Shown here piece by piece: positions 51,660 through 51,740 of a stretch of DNA of 51,740 bases. The DNA comes from Azospirillum brasilense (lineage in GTDB: Bacteria; Pseudomonadota; Alphaproteobacteria; Azospirillales; Azospirillaceae), in NCBI RefSeq assembly GCF_003349955.1, contig NZ_QLKQ01000051.1, positions 1 to 51,740 on the forward strand. The letters run 5' to 3'. A model generated the notes under the pieces. That model was given only the letters and a program-made list of their open reading frames with translations. It did no database searches and had not been told where the DNA came from. Made by a program: the position numbers and the translations under genes. The stretch's first letter is position 1; every line of letters begins with the position of its first letter.

Positions 51660-51740
51660 TCAGAGAGCGGGCGCGCCGTCCGATGGCGCCGCGGTGGCCG
51701 GCGCCGGCTCGGGGGCGGGCGCCGCCACCGGTGCTGGGGG
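51660..51740 (-). CDS. C-terminal tail of a Pro/Ala-rich protein (cut by window edge)
   Basis: The minus strand reads as 26 codons and a TGA at 51660. The tail is almost entirely proline, alanine and glutamate, so only composition is seen. It is a partial, low-certainty call; the rest of the gene lies outside the window. Confidence 0.35.
   Translation of the reverse strand, partial: PPAPVAAPAPEPAPATAAPSDGAPAL

Overview
The window is high-GC chromosomal DNA from an alphaproteobacterium, most likely Azospirillum or a close Rhodospirillales relative. This rests on the Mur-like Fur protein, the FdxA ferredoxin next to a CarD regulator, an RpoH-type sigma factor, the many hybrid signalling proteins and the GC-rich codon use. 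It is an inference from gene content; no database was searched. I saw no rRNA, tRNA, CRISPR array, transposase or phage gene. Nearly all of the sequence is dense core or housekeeping coding, with short intergenic gaps.

Layout. 0.1-2.5 kb: a minus-strand run of a secreted-style or exported unknown protein, a MoeB/ThiF/HesA E1-like enzyme, a DsrE-like protein and a small unknown. 2.8-6.1 kb: coaBC, dut and an Rrf2 regulator, joined by overlapping start/stop codons, run into cysK. 6.4-11.8 kb: a sigma-54 activator response regulator, a cold-shock protein and a large hybrid histidine kinase with an Hpt domain. 11.8-18.9 kb: a manganese/zinc-type ABC importer (two permeases, ATPase, binding protein), a SAM hydroxide adenosyltransferase, a decayed receiver protein, a HAD phosphatase, a coiled-coil protein and a Fur/Mur regulator. 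19-25.2 kb: transglutaminase-like protein, CBS-histidine kinase, htpG and an exported unknown. 25.4-31.8 kb: SUV3-like helicase, S4 RNA-binding protein, TerC, CBS-pair protein, DUF938 methyltransferase and an MFS carrier. 31.9-36.3 kb: LysR regulator, fdxA, carD, a phosphoesterase-fold protein lacking its metal ligands, and rpoH. 36.4-42.2 kb: CACHE-type adenylate cyclase, M48 protease, nuclease-like exported protein and proline iminopeptidase. 42.4-46.6 kb: rpmI-rplT-pheS-pheT. 47-51.7 kb: receiver protein, receiver-HD-GYP protein, SH3 protein, LysR regulator, a 52-residue protein and the tail of a Pro/Ala-rich protein.

Two themes link genes. One is metal and sulfur homeostasis: the ABC importer, Fur/Mur and TerC fit manganese handling, and Rrf2 plus cysK fits cysteine or Fe-S control. 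The other is signalling: five or more receiver proteins, two histidine kinases, an adenylate cyclase and an HD-GYP protein.

The most notable non-coding signal is a family of about 80-130 bp GC-rich intergenic inverted repeats, with at least six copies in the window. In three copies an extra internal hairpin differs in sequence while keeping its base pairing. Some copies touch gene starts, and one appears to supply the ribosome-binding site of the S4 gene. The most notable proteins are a phosphoesterase-fold protein without its metal ligands, a receiver that has lost its phospho-acceptor and carries a 12-bp tandem repeat, and an ABC permease with a DtxR-like C-terminal extension.
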